Shown in pieces: positions 17,578 to 27,416 of a stretch of 64,000 bases of DNA. Numbering within the stretch: the stretch's first letter is position 1; the number at the start of each line of letters is the position of its first letter. The stretch spans positions 325,385-389,384 of the forward strand of contig CAYMIJ010000002.1 of assembly GCA_964390465.1 (NCBI GenBank), written 5' to 3'. The translations under genes were made by a program, and so were the position numbers. Under the pieces are notes generated by a model. The model worked only from the letters and a program-made list of their open reading frames with translations, was not told where the DNA came from and searched no databases. The DNA is from JADZAI01 sp964390465 (GTDB taxonomy: Bacteria; Pseudomonadota; Alphaproteobacteria; Micropepsales; Micropepsaceae).

Positions 17578-18817
17578 CGATGGCGATATAGTGCGCGGGC
17601 CAGAGGGGATCGCTCAGCATCAGATTGGCGAGCAGCGGCGGTGTTGCGGCGGCGGAAATCGCATAGGCCGTATTGTAGGCGAACGAGACGCCTGAGAACC
17701 GCACGTCCGGCGGAAAGGCCCGCACCATCATCACAGGCACGATCACCACGAACCCGCTGGTGACCCCGGCCAGGGCATAGGCCGGAACCAGCATGGCCTT
17801 GTCGTGCAGCGGCGCACCATAAAGCAGATAGGCCCCCGCGATGAAGGCGAGCGCGGCGATCAGGGTCATGATGCTTAGACCGACGCGGTCAATCGCCGCA
17901 CCCACGCCGACGCAGGCCAGCGTCAGCGTGAAGGTGCCAACCACATTGGCCCATGATGTTTCGAGCGGCGCATAGCCGTGCAGCTTCTGCAGAAAGCCCG
18001 GTGCCAGAAGAATGATGCCGACAATCGTGGCGGTCAGCATCCATGTGGCGATGATTGAAACGAGCGTCGCGCGCCCATGCTGTTTCAACACACGGGCCAG
18101 CGGCAGGGCGGTTCTATCACGCTTCTCAGCGTGCATGGCCTGAAACACAGGTGTTTCCTGCAGGTAACGGCGCAGCACCATGGCGGTGAGGCCAAAGACA
18201 CCGCCCACCAGAAACGGCACGCGCCACGCCCAGTCCTGAACCTGTTGTGGTGTGTAGTTGGCATTGATCGCCAGTGCCATCAGCGAACCAAGCATGATGC
18301 CGAGTGTCAGCCCCGCCGTCAGCAAACCGCAGGCGAGGCCCACGCGGTTGGCAGGCACATGTTCTGACAGGAAAACCCATGCGCCGGGCGCTTCGCCACC
18401 AATGGCTGCGCCCTGTATGACCCGCAACAGCAGCAGGATCAGCGGTGCAGCGTATCCGATATCTTTGAAGGTCGGCATCAGGCCGATGGCCAGTGTCGGC
18501 AGTGCCATCATCAGCACGGACAGCACGAACATGCGCTTGCGCCCGACGAGATCGCCGAAATGCGCCAGCACGATGCCGCCAAGCGGGCGGGCGAGGTATC
18601 CGGCTGCAAACAGACCATAGGTCTGGGTCAGTTTCAGCCATTCGGGCATGTCAGCGGGAAAGAACAGCTGCGACAGCGCTACGGTGAAGAACACGAAAAC
18701 GATGAAGTCGTAAAACTCCAGCGCCCCACCCAGCGAAGCGAGGGCCAATGTGCGCACGTCGCGGGGGCTCAGGTTTTCATGCACGGGACGAAAGCCCTGC
18801 CGGGTCAGCTCTGTCAT
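17531..18817 (-). CDS. MFS transporter, metabolite:H+ symporter type
   Basis: 428 residues, 12 predicted membrane segments. The first loop reads LGGALEFYDFIVFVFF, then ARPLGGIVLAHFGDLVGRKRMF, and RVIQGAAIGGEAPGAWVFLSEH, the signature of the MHS family (proline/betaine, citrate, shikimate and related symporters). Its ATG overlaps the hutF stop (ATGA), so import of histidine, urocanate or a related compound is the natural inference. Substrate not proven. Confidence 0.88.
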   Translation of the reverse strand: MTELTRQGFRPVHENLSPRDVRTLALASLGGALEFYDFIVFVFFTVALSQLFFPADMPEWLKLTQTYGLFAAGYLARPLGGIVLAHFGDLVGRKRMFVLSVLMMALPTLAIGLMPTFKDIGYAAPLILLLLRVIQGAAIGGEAPGAWVFLSEHVPANRVGLACGLLTAGLTLGIMLGSLMALAINANYTPQQVQDWAWRVPFLVGGVFGLTAMVLRRYLQETPVFQAMHAEKRDRTALPLARVLKQHGRATLVSIIATWMLTATIVGIILLAPGFLQKLHGYAPLETSWANVVGTFTLTLACVGVGAAIDRVGLSIMTLIAALAFIAGAYLLYGAPLHDKAMLVPAYALAGVTSGFVVIVPVMMVRAFPPDVRFSGVSFAYNTAYAISAAATPPLLANLMLSDPLWPAHYIAIATLAGTAAMLLRARA

Positions 18818-20166
18818 GCTCGTTCCTTCATCTGCGCCAGCGCTTTTCGGTAGCGGGCGGTGATCGCATCACGGGCAACATGATGCCTGTTTTCGACAAT
18901 CTGCTCGCCAGCACGCCAGACCGCATGGATGGATGCGCCCGCAAAAATCCATCCATCGAGTAGCCCATCGCCCTGCATCAAAGCCAGTGAAGGGTGATCT
19001 GCATCCAGCACCACGATATCGGCCAGTGATCCTTCGGCGATCCGGCGCGGCTCCAGCCCCAGCGCCTGTTCGCCGCCTGTGAGAGCTGCGTCAAAGAGAC
19101 GCCGCCCGGTCGAGCCGCCTTTGGGGGCCAGCACATTGCGGGCGCGATGGGAAAGGCGCTGGATATATTCGAGTTGTTTCAACTCGTCCGCTGCCGAGAC
19201 CAGAATGTTGGAATCGGTGCCAATGCCAAGACGACCGCCCTGACTGAGATAGCGCCGGGTGGGAAATATCCCATCGCCAAGATTGGATTCTGTCACTGGG
19301 CAGAGGCCCGCCACCGCACCGCTGGCGGCAAGCCGGTTCACCTCACCTTCGTTCAGATGTGTCGCGTGAATGAGGCACCAGCGTGCATCCAGCCCTGCAC
19401 GGTCGAGCAGTACCTCAACCGGGCGTGCGCCGAAATGGGCAAGGCAGTCGGCCACTTCCTTCACCTGTTCGGCGGCATGAATGTGCACCGGGCCATCCTT
19501 AACCAGCCTGGCAACGGCCATCACTTCGTCAAGCGAAGCGGCGCGCAGCGAATGGGGCGCAACGCCAGTACGCGCATGTGGCAGTGAGTCAGCCATGCCG
19601 ACACACCGTTCAACAATGCGCGCATAGGAATCGAGCGTGTTCAGGAATCGTGCCTGACGCGGACTGGCTGCAACACCGCCGAAATTGCCGTGCGCATAAA
19701 AGACCGGCAGTAAGGTGAGCCCCAAACCTGTCGCTGCGGAGGCCGCCGCGATGCGCTCTGCCAGCTCTGCCGGATTGTCATAAGGTGTCCCATCGGGGTG
19801 ATGATGGAGATAATGGAACTCGCCCACCGTGGTGAACCCGGCCTCTGCCATTTCCATGAAGGCGAAGGCGGAAATCGCCTCGATCTGATCGGGATCAAGC
19901 GTCAGCACGAAGCGATACATGGCTTCACGCCATGACCAGAAATCATCGTCATTCGCCCCGGCAGTTTCAGCAAGACCGGCCATGCCACGCTGGAAAGCAT
20001 GGCTGTGGACATTCGCAAGACCCGGAAAAGCCGGGCCGAAACGCTTATCCTGCGCTGTGGGACTGACGCCTGTCTCAACGGTGCTGATGCGCGCGCCTGC
20101 CAGCGTCACACGCACATCTGCCGCCCACCCGCCGGGCAGCAACGCTGAAGAAAACCACAGGGCCAT
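18814..20166 (-). CDS. hutF: Formimidoylglutamate deiminase
   Basis: Amidohydrolase turning N-formimino-glutamate into N-formyl-glutamate and ammonia, feeding HutG. 450 residues. Metal-binding NVHSHAFQRGMAG follows a short beta-sandwich N-terminus; then VGEFHYLHHHPDG, HIHAAEQ, LIHATHLNEGEV and GTDSNILVSA are the amidohydrolase ligands and HutF-specific blocks. Divergent from hutI with 76 bases between start codons. That gap shows no clear HutC-type operator. Confidence 0.95.
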   Translation of the reverse strand: MALWFSSALLPGGWAADVRVTLAGARISTVETGVSPTAQDKRFGPAFPGLANVHSHAFQRGMAGLAETAGANDDDFWSWREAMYRFVLTLDPDQIEAISAFAFMEMAEAGFTTVGEFHYLHHHPDGTPYDNPAELAERIAAASAATGLGLTLLPVFYAHGNFGGVAASPRQARFLNTLDSYARIVERCVGMADSLPHARTGVAPHSLRAASLDEVMAVARLVKDGPVHIHAAEQVKEVADCLAHFGARPVEVLLDRAGLDARWCLIHATHLNEGEVNRLAASGAVAGLCPVTESNLGDGIFPTRRYLSQGGRLGIGTDSNILVSAADELKQLEYIQRLSHRARNVLAPKGGSTGRRLFDAALTGGEQALGLEPRRIAEGSLADIVVLDADHPSLALMQGDGLLDGWIFAGASIHAVWRAGEQIVENRHHVARDAITARYRKALAQMKERA

Positions 20167-20242
20167 AAGATGATCCGAAAAGTCTTTGGACTATCGCTAT
20201 CGGGGTGCTGACGTTTCGGCAAGTTGTCGTTAAAAGCCGCCC

Positions 20243-21442
20243 ATGATCTGCGACCGCATCTGGCGCAATGCCACTCTTGCCCCCATGGCCGAAGCCGGGC
20301 CGTGGCTGATTGCGGACGGCCTTATCGCCGCGAAGGATGGGCGCATCGTCTATGCCGGAGAGCGGGCGCTCGCACCGCCTCTGGATGCCCCTGACATCAT
20401 GGATTGCGGCGGTCGGCTGATGACGCCCGGTCTCATCGACTGCCACACGCATCTTGTCCATGCCGGAAACCGGGCAGGGGAGTTTGAACGGCGCATCGCA
20501 GGAACAAGCTATGAGGAGATCGCCCGCGCAGGCGGCGGTATCATGTCCACCGTCAATGCCACACGGCAGGCGAGCGAAGATGATCTCCTCGCGCAATCTC
20601 TGCCGCGCCTTGATGCCTTGCTGGCCGAAGGTGTCACCACCATCGAGATCAAGTCAGGCTATGGCCTGACCCTTGATGACGAGCTGAAACTTCTGCGCGC
20701 TATTGCCCGGCTGGGGCGTGAGCGGCCCGTGCGTGTGCGCCCGACATTTCTGGGCGCACATACCGTGCCCGCCGAATGGAAGCATGATCGCGCCACCTAT
20801 CTGAGACAGATCACGGACGAGATGATCCCGGCTGTGGCGCGCGAGAAACTGGCCGTGGCAGTGGACGCTTTCTGCGAGGGCATTGGCTTCACGCCCGAAG
20901 AAACCCGTGCCGTGTTTGAAGCAGCCCGCGCCCACGGCCTTGGTGTCAAGCTGCATGCCGAACAGCTGTCCGATCTGAATGGTGGCGCGCTGGCGGCCTC
21001 GTTCAATGCGCTCTCTGCCGATCATCTGGAACATCTGAACGAGGCGGGCGTGACCGCGATGGCGCGCGCAGGGACAGTGGCCGTGCTGTTGCCCGGTGCC
21101 TATTACTTCACACGCGAAACCAGATCGCCGCCCGTTGATCTTCTGCGCCGTTACGGTGTGCCAGTGGCGCTGGCGACCGACTGCAATCCCGGTACCTCGC
21201 CGCTGACCTCGCTTCTTCTGGTCATGAATATGGGCGCGACCCTGTTTCGCCTGACCGTGCAGGAATGTCTTGCGGGTGTGACGCGCAATGCCGCACGGGC
21301 GCTTGGGCTTCAAAACGAGATGGGCTCGCTTGAGGCAGGCAAGGCGGCAGACCTTGCCATATGGAATGTCGCAGCGCCTGCTGATCTCGTCTATCGCATC
21401 GGCTTCAACCCGCTGCATCAACGCATCTTCGGGGGAAAATGA
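20243..21442 (+). CDS. hutI: Imidazolonepropionase
   Basis: Third step of histidine breakdown: hydrolysis of 4-imidazolone-5-propionate to formimino-glutamate. 399 residues. Metal site DCHTHLVHAGNRAGEFERR, then GTSYEEIARAGGGI, KSGYGL, the second-shell ADHLEH and the late ATDCNPGTSP. First of four plus-strand hut genes linked by 4-base overlaps. Confidence 0.97.
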   Translation: MICDRIWRNATLAPMAEAGPWLIADGLIAAKDGRIVYAGERALAPPLDAPDIMDCGGRLMTPGLIDCHTHLVHAGNRAGEFERRIAGTSYEEIARAGGGIMSTVNATRQASEDDLLAQSLPRLDALLAEGVTTIEIKSGYGLTLDDELKLLRAIARLGRERPVRVRPTFLGAHTVPAEWKHDRATYLRQITDEMIPAVAREKLAVAVDAFCEGIGFTPEETRAVFEAARAHGLGVKLHAEQLSDLNGGALAASFNALSADHLEHLNEAGVTAMARAGTVAVLLPGAYYFTRETRSPPVDLLRRYGVPVALATDCNPGTSPLTSLLLVMNMGATLFRLTVQECLAGVTRNAARALGLQNEMGSLEAGKAADLAIWNVAAPADLVYRIGFNPLHQRIFGGK

Positions 21443-22974
21443 CCATCATCACTCTGAACCCCGGCAGCGCAGACATCAGCGACTGGCGCGCCATCTGGAT
21501 GGGCGCAACACCGCGCCTGGCTGACAGCGCACAGGCGAAAGTGCGTGCGGGCGCTGAGGCCATCACCCGTATTCTGGCAAAGGGCGAACCTGTTTACGGC
21601 ATCAATACCGGCTTTGGTAAACTGGCCAGCGTGCGCATTGCGGACGCGGACCTTGCAGAGCTGCAGCGCAACATCGTGCTCAGCCATGCTGCCGGCGTGG
21701 GCGCACCTTTGCCGCGCGCTGTGGTGCGGCTGATGATGGCGCTGAAACTCGCCAGTCTCGCGCAAGGGGCTTCCGGCGTTCGCCCTGAAACCATCGTATT
21801 GATGGAAGCGATGCTCACCCATGGCCTCATGCCGGTGATCCCTTCGCAAGGTTCGGTCGGTGCATCGGGTGATCTCGCACCGCTGTCGCATATGGCGGCC
21901 GCGATGATCGGTGTCGGGCAGATCGAAACAGCGCAAGGGTTGAAAGACGCCGCCGCCGCGCTGGCAGATGCGGGTTTGGCGCCACTGAGCCTGGGTCCGA
22001 AGGAAGGTCTGGCGCTGCTCAACGGCACGCAATTCTCAACAGCCTGTGCGCTGGCCGGACTGTTTGAAGCCGAGCGTTGTTTCAAGACGGCGCTGGTCAC
22101 GGGCGCGCTTTCCACGGAAGCAGCCAAAGGCACCGATGCGCCGTTCGATGCGCGCATTCACGACCTGCGCGGTCATCAGGGCCAGAAGGAATGCGGGGTC
22201 GCCTTGCGCGCGCTGATGGCAGGTTCGGCCATTCGGGCCTCGCACCGCGTTGATGACCCGCGTGTGCAGGATCCTTATTGCCTGCGCTGCCAGCCGCAGG
22301 TGATGGGCGCGTGTCTTACTTTGCTGCGTCAGGCAGCGACGACGCTGGCAACCGAAGCCAATGGTGTCAGCGATAATCCGCTGATCTTTTCAGACACGGA
22401 TGAAGCCCTGTCAGGCGGCAACTTTCACGCAGAGCCGGTCGCTTTTGCCGCCGACATGATCGCCATGGCCGTTTGCGAGATCGGGTCGCTCAGCGAACGC
22501 CGCCTCGCCATGCTGGTCGATCCGGCGCTGTCGAACCTTCCGGCGTTTCTCACGCCAAAGCCCGGTCTCAATTCCGGTTTTATGATCCCGCAGGTGACGG
22601 CAGCGGCGCTCGTTTCGGAAAACAAGCAGCGCGCCTTTCCGGCCAGCGTCGATTCCATTCCCACATCAGCCAATCAGGAAGATCATGTCTCGATGGCGGC
22701 GCATGGCGCGCGACGCCTTGCCGACATGAACGCCAATCTCACCGCCATTCTTGCGATTGAATGGCTGGCGGCTGTGCAGGGCTGCGATTTTCATGCGCCG
22801 CTCACATCCAGTGCTGATCTGGAAAAGGCGCGTGCCGTTGTGCGTGCCGTTGTGCCGACACTGGAGGAAGACCGCTATTTTCATCCTGATATTGAAGCAG
22901 CGATCAGTTTGGTCAAATCCGGCGCGGCGATTGATGCGGTGACGTCAGCAACCCTGCCGGGTGTGGACGCATGA
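21439..22974 (+). CDS. hutH: Histidine ammonia-lyase
   Basis: Deaminates L-histidine to urocanate. 511 residues, standard. The autocatalytic MIO cofactor arises from Ala142-Ser143-Gly144 in GSVGASGDLAPLSH. YGINTGFGKL near residue 53 supplies the active-site Tyr, and QDPYCLRCQPQVMG and GGNFHAEPVA are typical. Overlaps both neighbours by ATGA. Confidence 0.97.
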   Translation: MTIITLNPGSADISDWRAIWMGATPRLADSAQAKVRAGAEAITRILAKGEPVYGINTGFGKLASVRIADADLAELQRNIVLSHAAGVGAPLPRAVVRLMMALKLASLAQGASGVRPETIVLMEAMLTHGLMPVIPSQGSVGASGDLAPLSHMAAAMIGVGQIETAQGLKDAAAALADAGLAPLSLGPKEGLALLNGTQFSTACALAGLFEAERCFKTALVTGALSTEAAKGTDAPFDARIHDLRGHQGQKECGVALRALMAGSAIRASHRVDDPRVQDPYCLRCQPQVMGACLTLLRQAATTLATEANGVSDNPLIFSDTDEALSGGNFHAEPVAFAADMIAMAVCEIGSLSERRLAMLVDPALSNLPAFLTPKPGLNSGFMIPQVTAAALVSENKQRAFPASVDSIPTSANQEDHVSMAAHGARRLADMNANLTAILAIEWLAAVQGCDFHAPLTSSADLEKARAVVRAVVPTLEEDRYFHPDIEAAISLVKSGAAIDAVTSATLPGVDA

Positions 22975-23789
22975 ACGACTGGCTCACCGTCACGCGGGGC
23001 ACGCAGCCGCTCATTATCTCCATCCCCCATGCGGGAACGGATATCCCGGGTGAACTGGAACCGTGTTTCGCCTCTCCATGGCTGGCGCGCATGGATGCCG
23101 ATTTCCATATGTCGCGTCTTTATGCGTTTGCCGCCGCAATGGGTGCGACAGTCATCTCGACGGCGATATCGCGCAGCGTGATCGACATGAACCGCGATCC
23201 TTCTGGCAAATCGCTTTATCCCGGACAGGCGACGACCGAGCTGTGCCCGCTAAGCACGTTTGATGGTCGTCCGCTTTACAGGAAAAGCTCTGAGCCGACG
23301 CCGGATGAAATCAGCGACCGGCGCGGGCGATATTTTCTGCCGTATCACGGCGCGCTGGTTGATGAGATCGCCCGGCTGAAAATAACGCACCGGCATGTCG
23401 TGCTGTATGATGCCCATTCGATCCGCAGCCACGTTCCGCGTCTTTTTGATGGCGAGCTGCCAGTGTTCAATGTCGGCACCAATACTGGGGCAAGCTGCGA
23501 TGGTGCACTGGGCAGCGCGGTGGCCATGATCGCAGCTGCCAGTGGCAAGCCTGCCGTCGTCAATGGCCGCTTCAAGGGCGGTTACATTACCCGGCATTAC
23601 GGCAACCCGCCCAATGGGATTCATGCCGTGCAGATGGAACTGGCGATCCGTTCTTATGCACGCGAGCCCGAAACGCTTGATGAAACGAACTGGCCGCCAG
23701 CCTTCAATCATACGCTGGCGACTGAAACGCAGGATGTGCTGAAGCGCATTCTCGCCGCCTGCCTCAGCTTTGCAAAGGAAGCCGCATGA
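22971..23789 (+). CDS. hutG: N-formylglutamate deformylase
   Basis: Hydrolyses N-formyl-glutamate to glutamate and formate, the partner of HutF. 272 residues of the N-formylglutamate amidohydrolase family: ISIPHAGTDIPGEL, SVIDMNRDP, LYDAHSIRSHVPRLFDG and GRFKGGYITRHYG. This is not the arginase-type HutG that acts directly on formimino-glutamate, which fits the presence of hutF. Confidence 0.95.
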   Translation: MNDWLTVTRGTQPLIISIPHAGTDIPGELEPCFASPWLARMDADFHMSRLYAFAAAMGATVISTAISRSVIDMNRDPSGKSLYPGQATTELCPLSTFDGRPLYRKSSEPTPDEISDRRGRYFLPYHGALVDEIARLKITHRHVVLYDAHSIRSHVPRLFDGELPVFNVGTNTGASCDGALGSAVAMIAAASGKPAVVNGRFKGGYITRHYGNPPNGIHAVQMELAIRSYAREPETLDETNWPPAFNHTLATETQDVLKRILAACLSFAKEAA

Positions 23790-25453
23790 CCCGTCTCGAC
23801 AATACCCGTCAGGTGCGTGCGGCGCGCGGCAGCGGCCTCAGTGCGAAGTCATGGGCGACCGAAGCACCTTTGCGTATGCTGATGAACAATCTCGACCGCG
23901 AAGTGGCGGAACGGCCCGAGGAACTTGTCGTATATGGCGGCATCGGTCGCGCGGCGCGCGACTGGAATGCTTTTGACAGAATCGTTGAAACGCTGAAGCG
24001 GCTGGAAACGCATCAGACGCTGGCCGTGCAGTCAGGCAAACCGGTGGGTGTGTTCGAGACGCATGAAGACGCCCCGCGCGTGCTGATCGCCAACTCCAAT
24101 CTGGTGCCGCACTGGGCGACATGGGAAAAGTTCAACGCGCTCGATAAAGCCGGGCTCATGATGTACGGCCAGATGACGGCCGGCTCGTGGATCTATATCG
24201 GCACGCAGGGCATCGTGCAGGGCACGTATGAAACCTTCGCCGAGATGGGCCGCAAACATTATGATGGCAAGGTTGCGGGTCGCTGGATTCTGACCGCCGG
24301 GCTTGGCGGTATGGGCGGGGCGCAACCGCTGGCCGCGGTCATGGCGGGGTTCTCGTGTCTCGCCATCGAGTGCCAGCCCTCGCGCATCGAGATGCGCCTG
24401 CGCACCGGCTATCTTGATAAAAGCGCCGCGACCATCGACGAGGCGTTGGCCATGCTGGAGGCCGCGAAGGCATCGGGTCAGCCGGTTTCAATTGGCCTTG
24501 TTGGCAATGCGGCTGAGATTCTGCCTGAGCTTCTGCGGCGCGGTGTGCGCCCCGATGCGGTGACCGACCAGACCTCGGCGCATGACGTACTGAACGGTTA
24601 TCTGCCCAAAGGCTGGACGCTCGCGGAATGGGAAGATCGCAAGACCCGCGATCCGCATGGCGTTGAAGCGGCGGCGCGGGCCTCGATCGCCGAGCACGTG
24701 CGCGCCATGCTGGCCTTCAATGCGCAGGGTGTGCCGACCGTCGATTACGGCAACAATATCCGTCAGGTGGCACTGGATGAAGGGGTTGGTGAGGCCTTCG
24801 CCTTTCCGGGTTTCGTGCCCGCTTATATCCGCCCGCTCTTCTGCCGGGGTATCGGCCCGTTCCGCTGGGCGGCGCTGTCGGGCGATCCGGAAGACATTTA
24901 CAAAACCGATGCCAAGGTGAAGGAGCTGATGCCGCACGACACGCATCTCCATCACTGGCTCGATATGGCGAAGGCCCGCATCCGGTTTCAGGGCTTGCCT
25001 GCGCGCATCTGCTGGGTGGGGCTGGGCGACCGGCACAGGCTGGGCCTTGCCTTCAACGAGATGGTGGCGACGGGCGAACTGAAAGCTCCCATCGTCATTG
25101 GTCGCGATCATCTGGATTCCGGCTCGGTCGCCAGCCCCAACCGCGAAACCGAAGCGATGCTGGACGGGTCTGATGCGGTGTCGGACTGGCCGCTGCTCAA
25201 CGCGCTCATCAACTGTGCCAGCGGCGCGACCTGGGTGTCGCTGCATCATGGCGGCGGGGTCGGCATGGGCTTTTCACAGCATGCAGGCATGGTGATCCTT
25301 GCCGATGGCACGGCAGGCGCCGCGCGGCGTCTTGCCCGTGTGCTGTGGAACGACCCGGCGACCGGCGTCATGCGCCATGCCGATGCGGGCTATGACATTG
25401 CCAAAGCCGCCGCGCGCGAACACGGTCTCGACCTGCCGGGCATTGCGCTCTGA
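23786..25453 (+). CDS. hutU: Urocanate hydratase (urocanase)
   Basis: Second step: hydration of urocanate to imidazolonepropionate with tightly bound NAD. 555 residues, typical. AGLGGMGGAQPLAA is the NAD-binding loop, with ECQPSRIEMRLRTGYLD, GLVGNAAEILPELLRRG and the C-terminal HHGGGVGMGFSQHAGMV. Last gene of the plus-strand hut operon; a stem-loop lies just downstream. Confidence 0.97.
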   Translation: MTRLDNTRQVRAARGSGLSAKSWATEAPLRMLMNNLDREVAERPEELVVYGGIGRAARDWNAFDRIVETLKRLETHQTLAVQSGKPVGVFETHEDAPRVLIANSNLVPHWATWEKFNALDKAGLMMYGQMTAGSWIYIGTQGIVQGTYETFAEMGRKHYDGKVAGRWILTAGLGGMGGAQPLAAVMAGFSCLAIECQPSRIEMRLRTGYLDKSAATIDEALAMLEAAKASGQPVSIGLVGNAAEILPELLRRGVRPDAVTDQTSAHDVLNGYLPKGWTLAEWEDRKTRDPHGVEAAARASIAEHVRAMLAFNAQGVPTVDYGNNIRQVALDEGVGEAFAFPGFVPAYIRPLFCRGIGPFRWAALSGDPEDIYKTDAKVKELMPHDTHLHHWLDMAKARIRFQGLPARICWVGLGDRHRLGLAFNEMVATGELKAPIVIGRDHLDSGSVASPNRETEAMLDGSDAVSDWPLLNALINCASGATWVSLHHGGGVGMGFSQHAGMVILADGTAGAARRLARVLWNDPATGVMRHADAGYDIAKAAAREHGLDLPGIAL

Positions 25454-25469
25454 AGGTTGGCGGGTGCGT

Positions 25470-25507
25470 CAGGGCATGACGTAACGTCCTGATGCAATCA
25501 TGCCTTG
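25470..25507 (+). terminator. Long stem-loop after hutU
   Basis: CAGGGCATGA pairs with TCATGCCTTG over 10 bp (one G-T pair) around an 18-nt loop that contains the small palindrome CGTAACG. It lies 17 bases after the hutU stop. No T-run follows, so it could be an mRNA-stabilising or Rho-assisted end rather than a classical terminator. Confidence 0.4.
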
Positions 25508-25631
25508 CAGGCTGAATCAGCCCGAGTCATCATCAGGCCCGAGAACCGCAAAAGACAATGCGGTCACGGGAGTGATGGATGGTCGAGTACCGCTTGGGCA
25601 CGGGCCCCGCGTTGGAGCGCGCTGAGAGCGC

Positions 25632-27416
25632 ATGACACCAACAGATTCGTCGAATCCCGATTACTGGCACAAGGTCGTTGATTGTCAGTTCGCCTGCCCT
25701 GCGCATACGCCGGTGCCGGAATATATCCGGCTCATCGCCGCCGGGCGCTATGCCGACGCCTATATGGTCAACTGGGTGTCGAACGTGTTTCCCGGCGTGC
25801 TGGGCCGCACCTGCGACCGCCCCTGCGAACCGGCCTGCCGCCGTGGCCGTGTGGAAGAACAGCCGGTTGCCATCTGCCGCCTCAAGCGCGTTGCCGCAGA
25901 CAATAAAGGTGATGTCGCCGCGCGGATGCCGGAAGCAGCCCGGGCAAAGAACGGCAAGCGCATTGCCTGTGTGGGCGGTGGTCCCGCCGCGCTGACCGTC
26001 GCGCGCGATCTTCTGCCGCTGGGTTATCATGTGACGATCTATGAAGCCGACCCGCAGGCGGGCGGCTTCATGCGTACGCAGATTCCGAAGTTCCGCCTGC
26101 CCGAAAGCGTGCTCGACGAAGAAGTCGGCTTCATCACGGCGTTGCAGCCTGAACTGAAACTGGGCCAGCGTGTGGACAGTCTGAAGGCGCTGCTGGCTGA
26201 AAACTATGATGCGGTGTTCGTCGGCAGCGGCGCACCGCGCGGGCGCAACCTCGATGTGCCGGGCCGGGCCGAGGCTGCTGCCAATATTCATCTTGGCATC
26301 GACTGGCTGGCCAGCGTGTCGTTCGGCCATATCACGGCCATCGGCAAGCGCGTGATTGTGCTGGGTGGTGGTAACACGGCGATGGATTGCTGCCGCACGG
26401 CCCGGCGCCTGGGCGGCGAGGATGTGCGTGTCGTGGTGCGTTCGGGCTTTGAGGAAATGAAAGCCTCGCCCTGGGAAAAGGAAGATGCCGCGCATGAAGG
26501 CATCCCCATTCACAATTTCCTCGTGCCCAAATCCGTCACCCATGAAAATGGCCGCCTCACCGGCATGGTGTTCGAGAAGGTGAAGGCCGAGTATGTGAAC
26601 GGACGCCGCAACCTGGTGCCGTCGGGCGAGCCGGACGTGCACATGCCCTGCGATGACGTGCTGGTTGCAATCGGTCAGGAAAACGCTTTCCCATGGATTG
26701 AGCGCGACATCGGCATCGACTTCGACCGCTGGGACATGCCCAAGGTCGATGAGACGACCTATCAGTCCACCAACCCGAAGGTGTTTTTCGGTGGCGATGC
26801 CGCCTTCGGCCCGAAGAACATCATCTGGGCCGTGGCGCATGGTCATGGCGCGGCGGTTTCAATCCACAAGCTGCTCGGCGGTGGCGATGTGAGTGATCGC
26901 CCGCCCACGCAGATGGATGTCACCAGCCAGAAGATGGGCATCCATGAATGGGCCTATGACAACGACATCAACGCCGCGTTGCGTCACAAGGTGCCGCATC
27001 TGGCCAATGAAGTGGCACTGAAGGATATCCGCGCCGAGGTGGAACTCGGTTTTGATGGCAGACTGGGTTTTGCCGAAGCGCAGCGCTGCCTCAACTGCGA
27101 TGTACAGACCGTATTCGCGCCCAAGCTGTGCATTGAGTGCGATGCCTGTGTCGACATCTGCCCGATGGACTGCATCACCTTCGCAGCCCCCGGCCCGGAA
27201 CCTGAACTGCGCACACGCCTGACTGCGCCAGCAGATAATCTGACGCAGGACATTTATGTTTCTGAGGCGTTGAAGACAGGCCGCATCATGGCGAAAGACG
27301 AAGATGTCTGTCTGCATTGCGGCCTGTGCGCGGAACGCTGCCCGACAGGTGCGTGGGACATGCAGAAAACACTCATCAAGATTCCGCAGGCGAGGGACGC
27401 ATGCCAGAGCGCCTGA
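25632..27416 (+). CDS. GltD-like FAD oxidoreductase with C-terminal 2[4Fe-4S] ferredoxin domain
   Basis: 594 residues. An N-terminal cysteine-rich part (C18, C22, then TCDRPCEPACRRG) is the Fe-S helical domain of glutamate synthase small-subunit-like flavoproteins. Two nucleotide-binding folds follow: CVGGGPAALTVARDL for FAD and VIVLGGGNTAMDC for NAD(P)H. The C-terminus carries two 4Fe-4S motifs, C500/503/506/510 and C560/563/566/570. The next two genes encode a 2-oxoacid oxidoreductase, so this is most likely its electron-transfer subunit, passing electrons between the core enzyme and NAD(P). Such a three-subunit 2-oxoglutarate:NADP oxidoreductase is known from Azoarcus evansii (from memory). 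Confidence 0.87.
   Translation: MTPTDSSNPDYWHKVVDCQFACPAHTPVPEYIRLIAAGRYADAYMVNWVSNVFPGVLGRTCDRPCEPACRRGRVEEQPVAICRLKRVAADNKGDVAARMPEAARAKNGKRIACVGGGPAALTVARDLLPLGYHVTIYEADPQAGGFMRTQIPKFRLPESVLDEEVGFITALQPELKLGQRVDSLKALLAENYDAVFVGSGAPRGRNLDVPGRAEAAANIHLGIDWLASVSFGHITAIGKRVIVLGGGNTAMDCCRTARRLGGEDVRVVVRSGFEEMKASPWEKEDAAHEGIPIHNFLVPKSVTHENGRLTGMVFEKVKAEYVNGRRNLVPSGEPDVHMPCDDVLVAIGQENAFPWIERDIGIDFDRWDMPKVDETTYQSTNPKVFFGGDAAFGPKNIIWAVAHGHGAAVSIHKLLGGGDVSDRPPTQMDVTSQKMGIHEWAYDNDINAALRHKVPHLANEVALKDIRAEVELGFDGRLGFAEAQRCLNCDVQTVFAPKLCIECDACVDICPMDCITFAAPGPEPELRTRLTAPADNLTQDIYVSEALKTGRIMAKDEDVCLHCGLCAERCPTGAWDMQKTLIKIPQARDACQSA

Noticed and set aside
20167..20242. HutC operator in the hutF-hutI gap
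   Set aside because: No TTGTATATACAA-like palindrome could be found on reading both strands.
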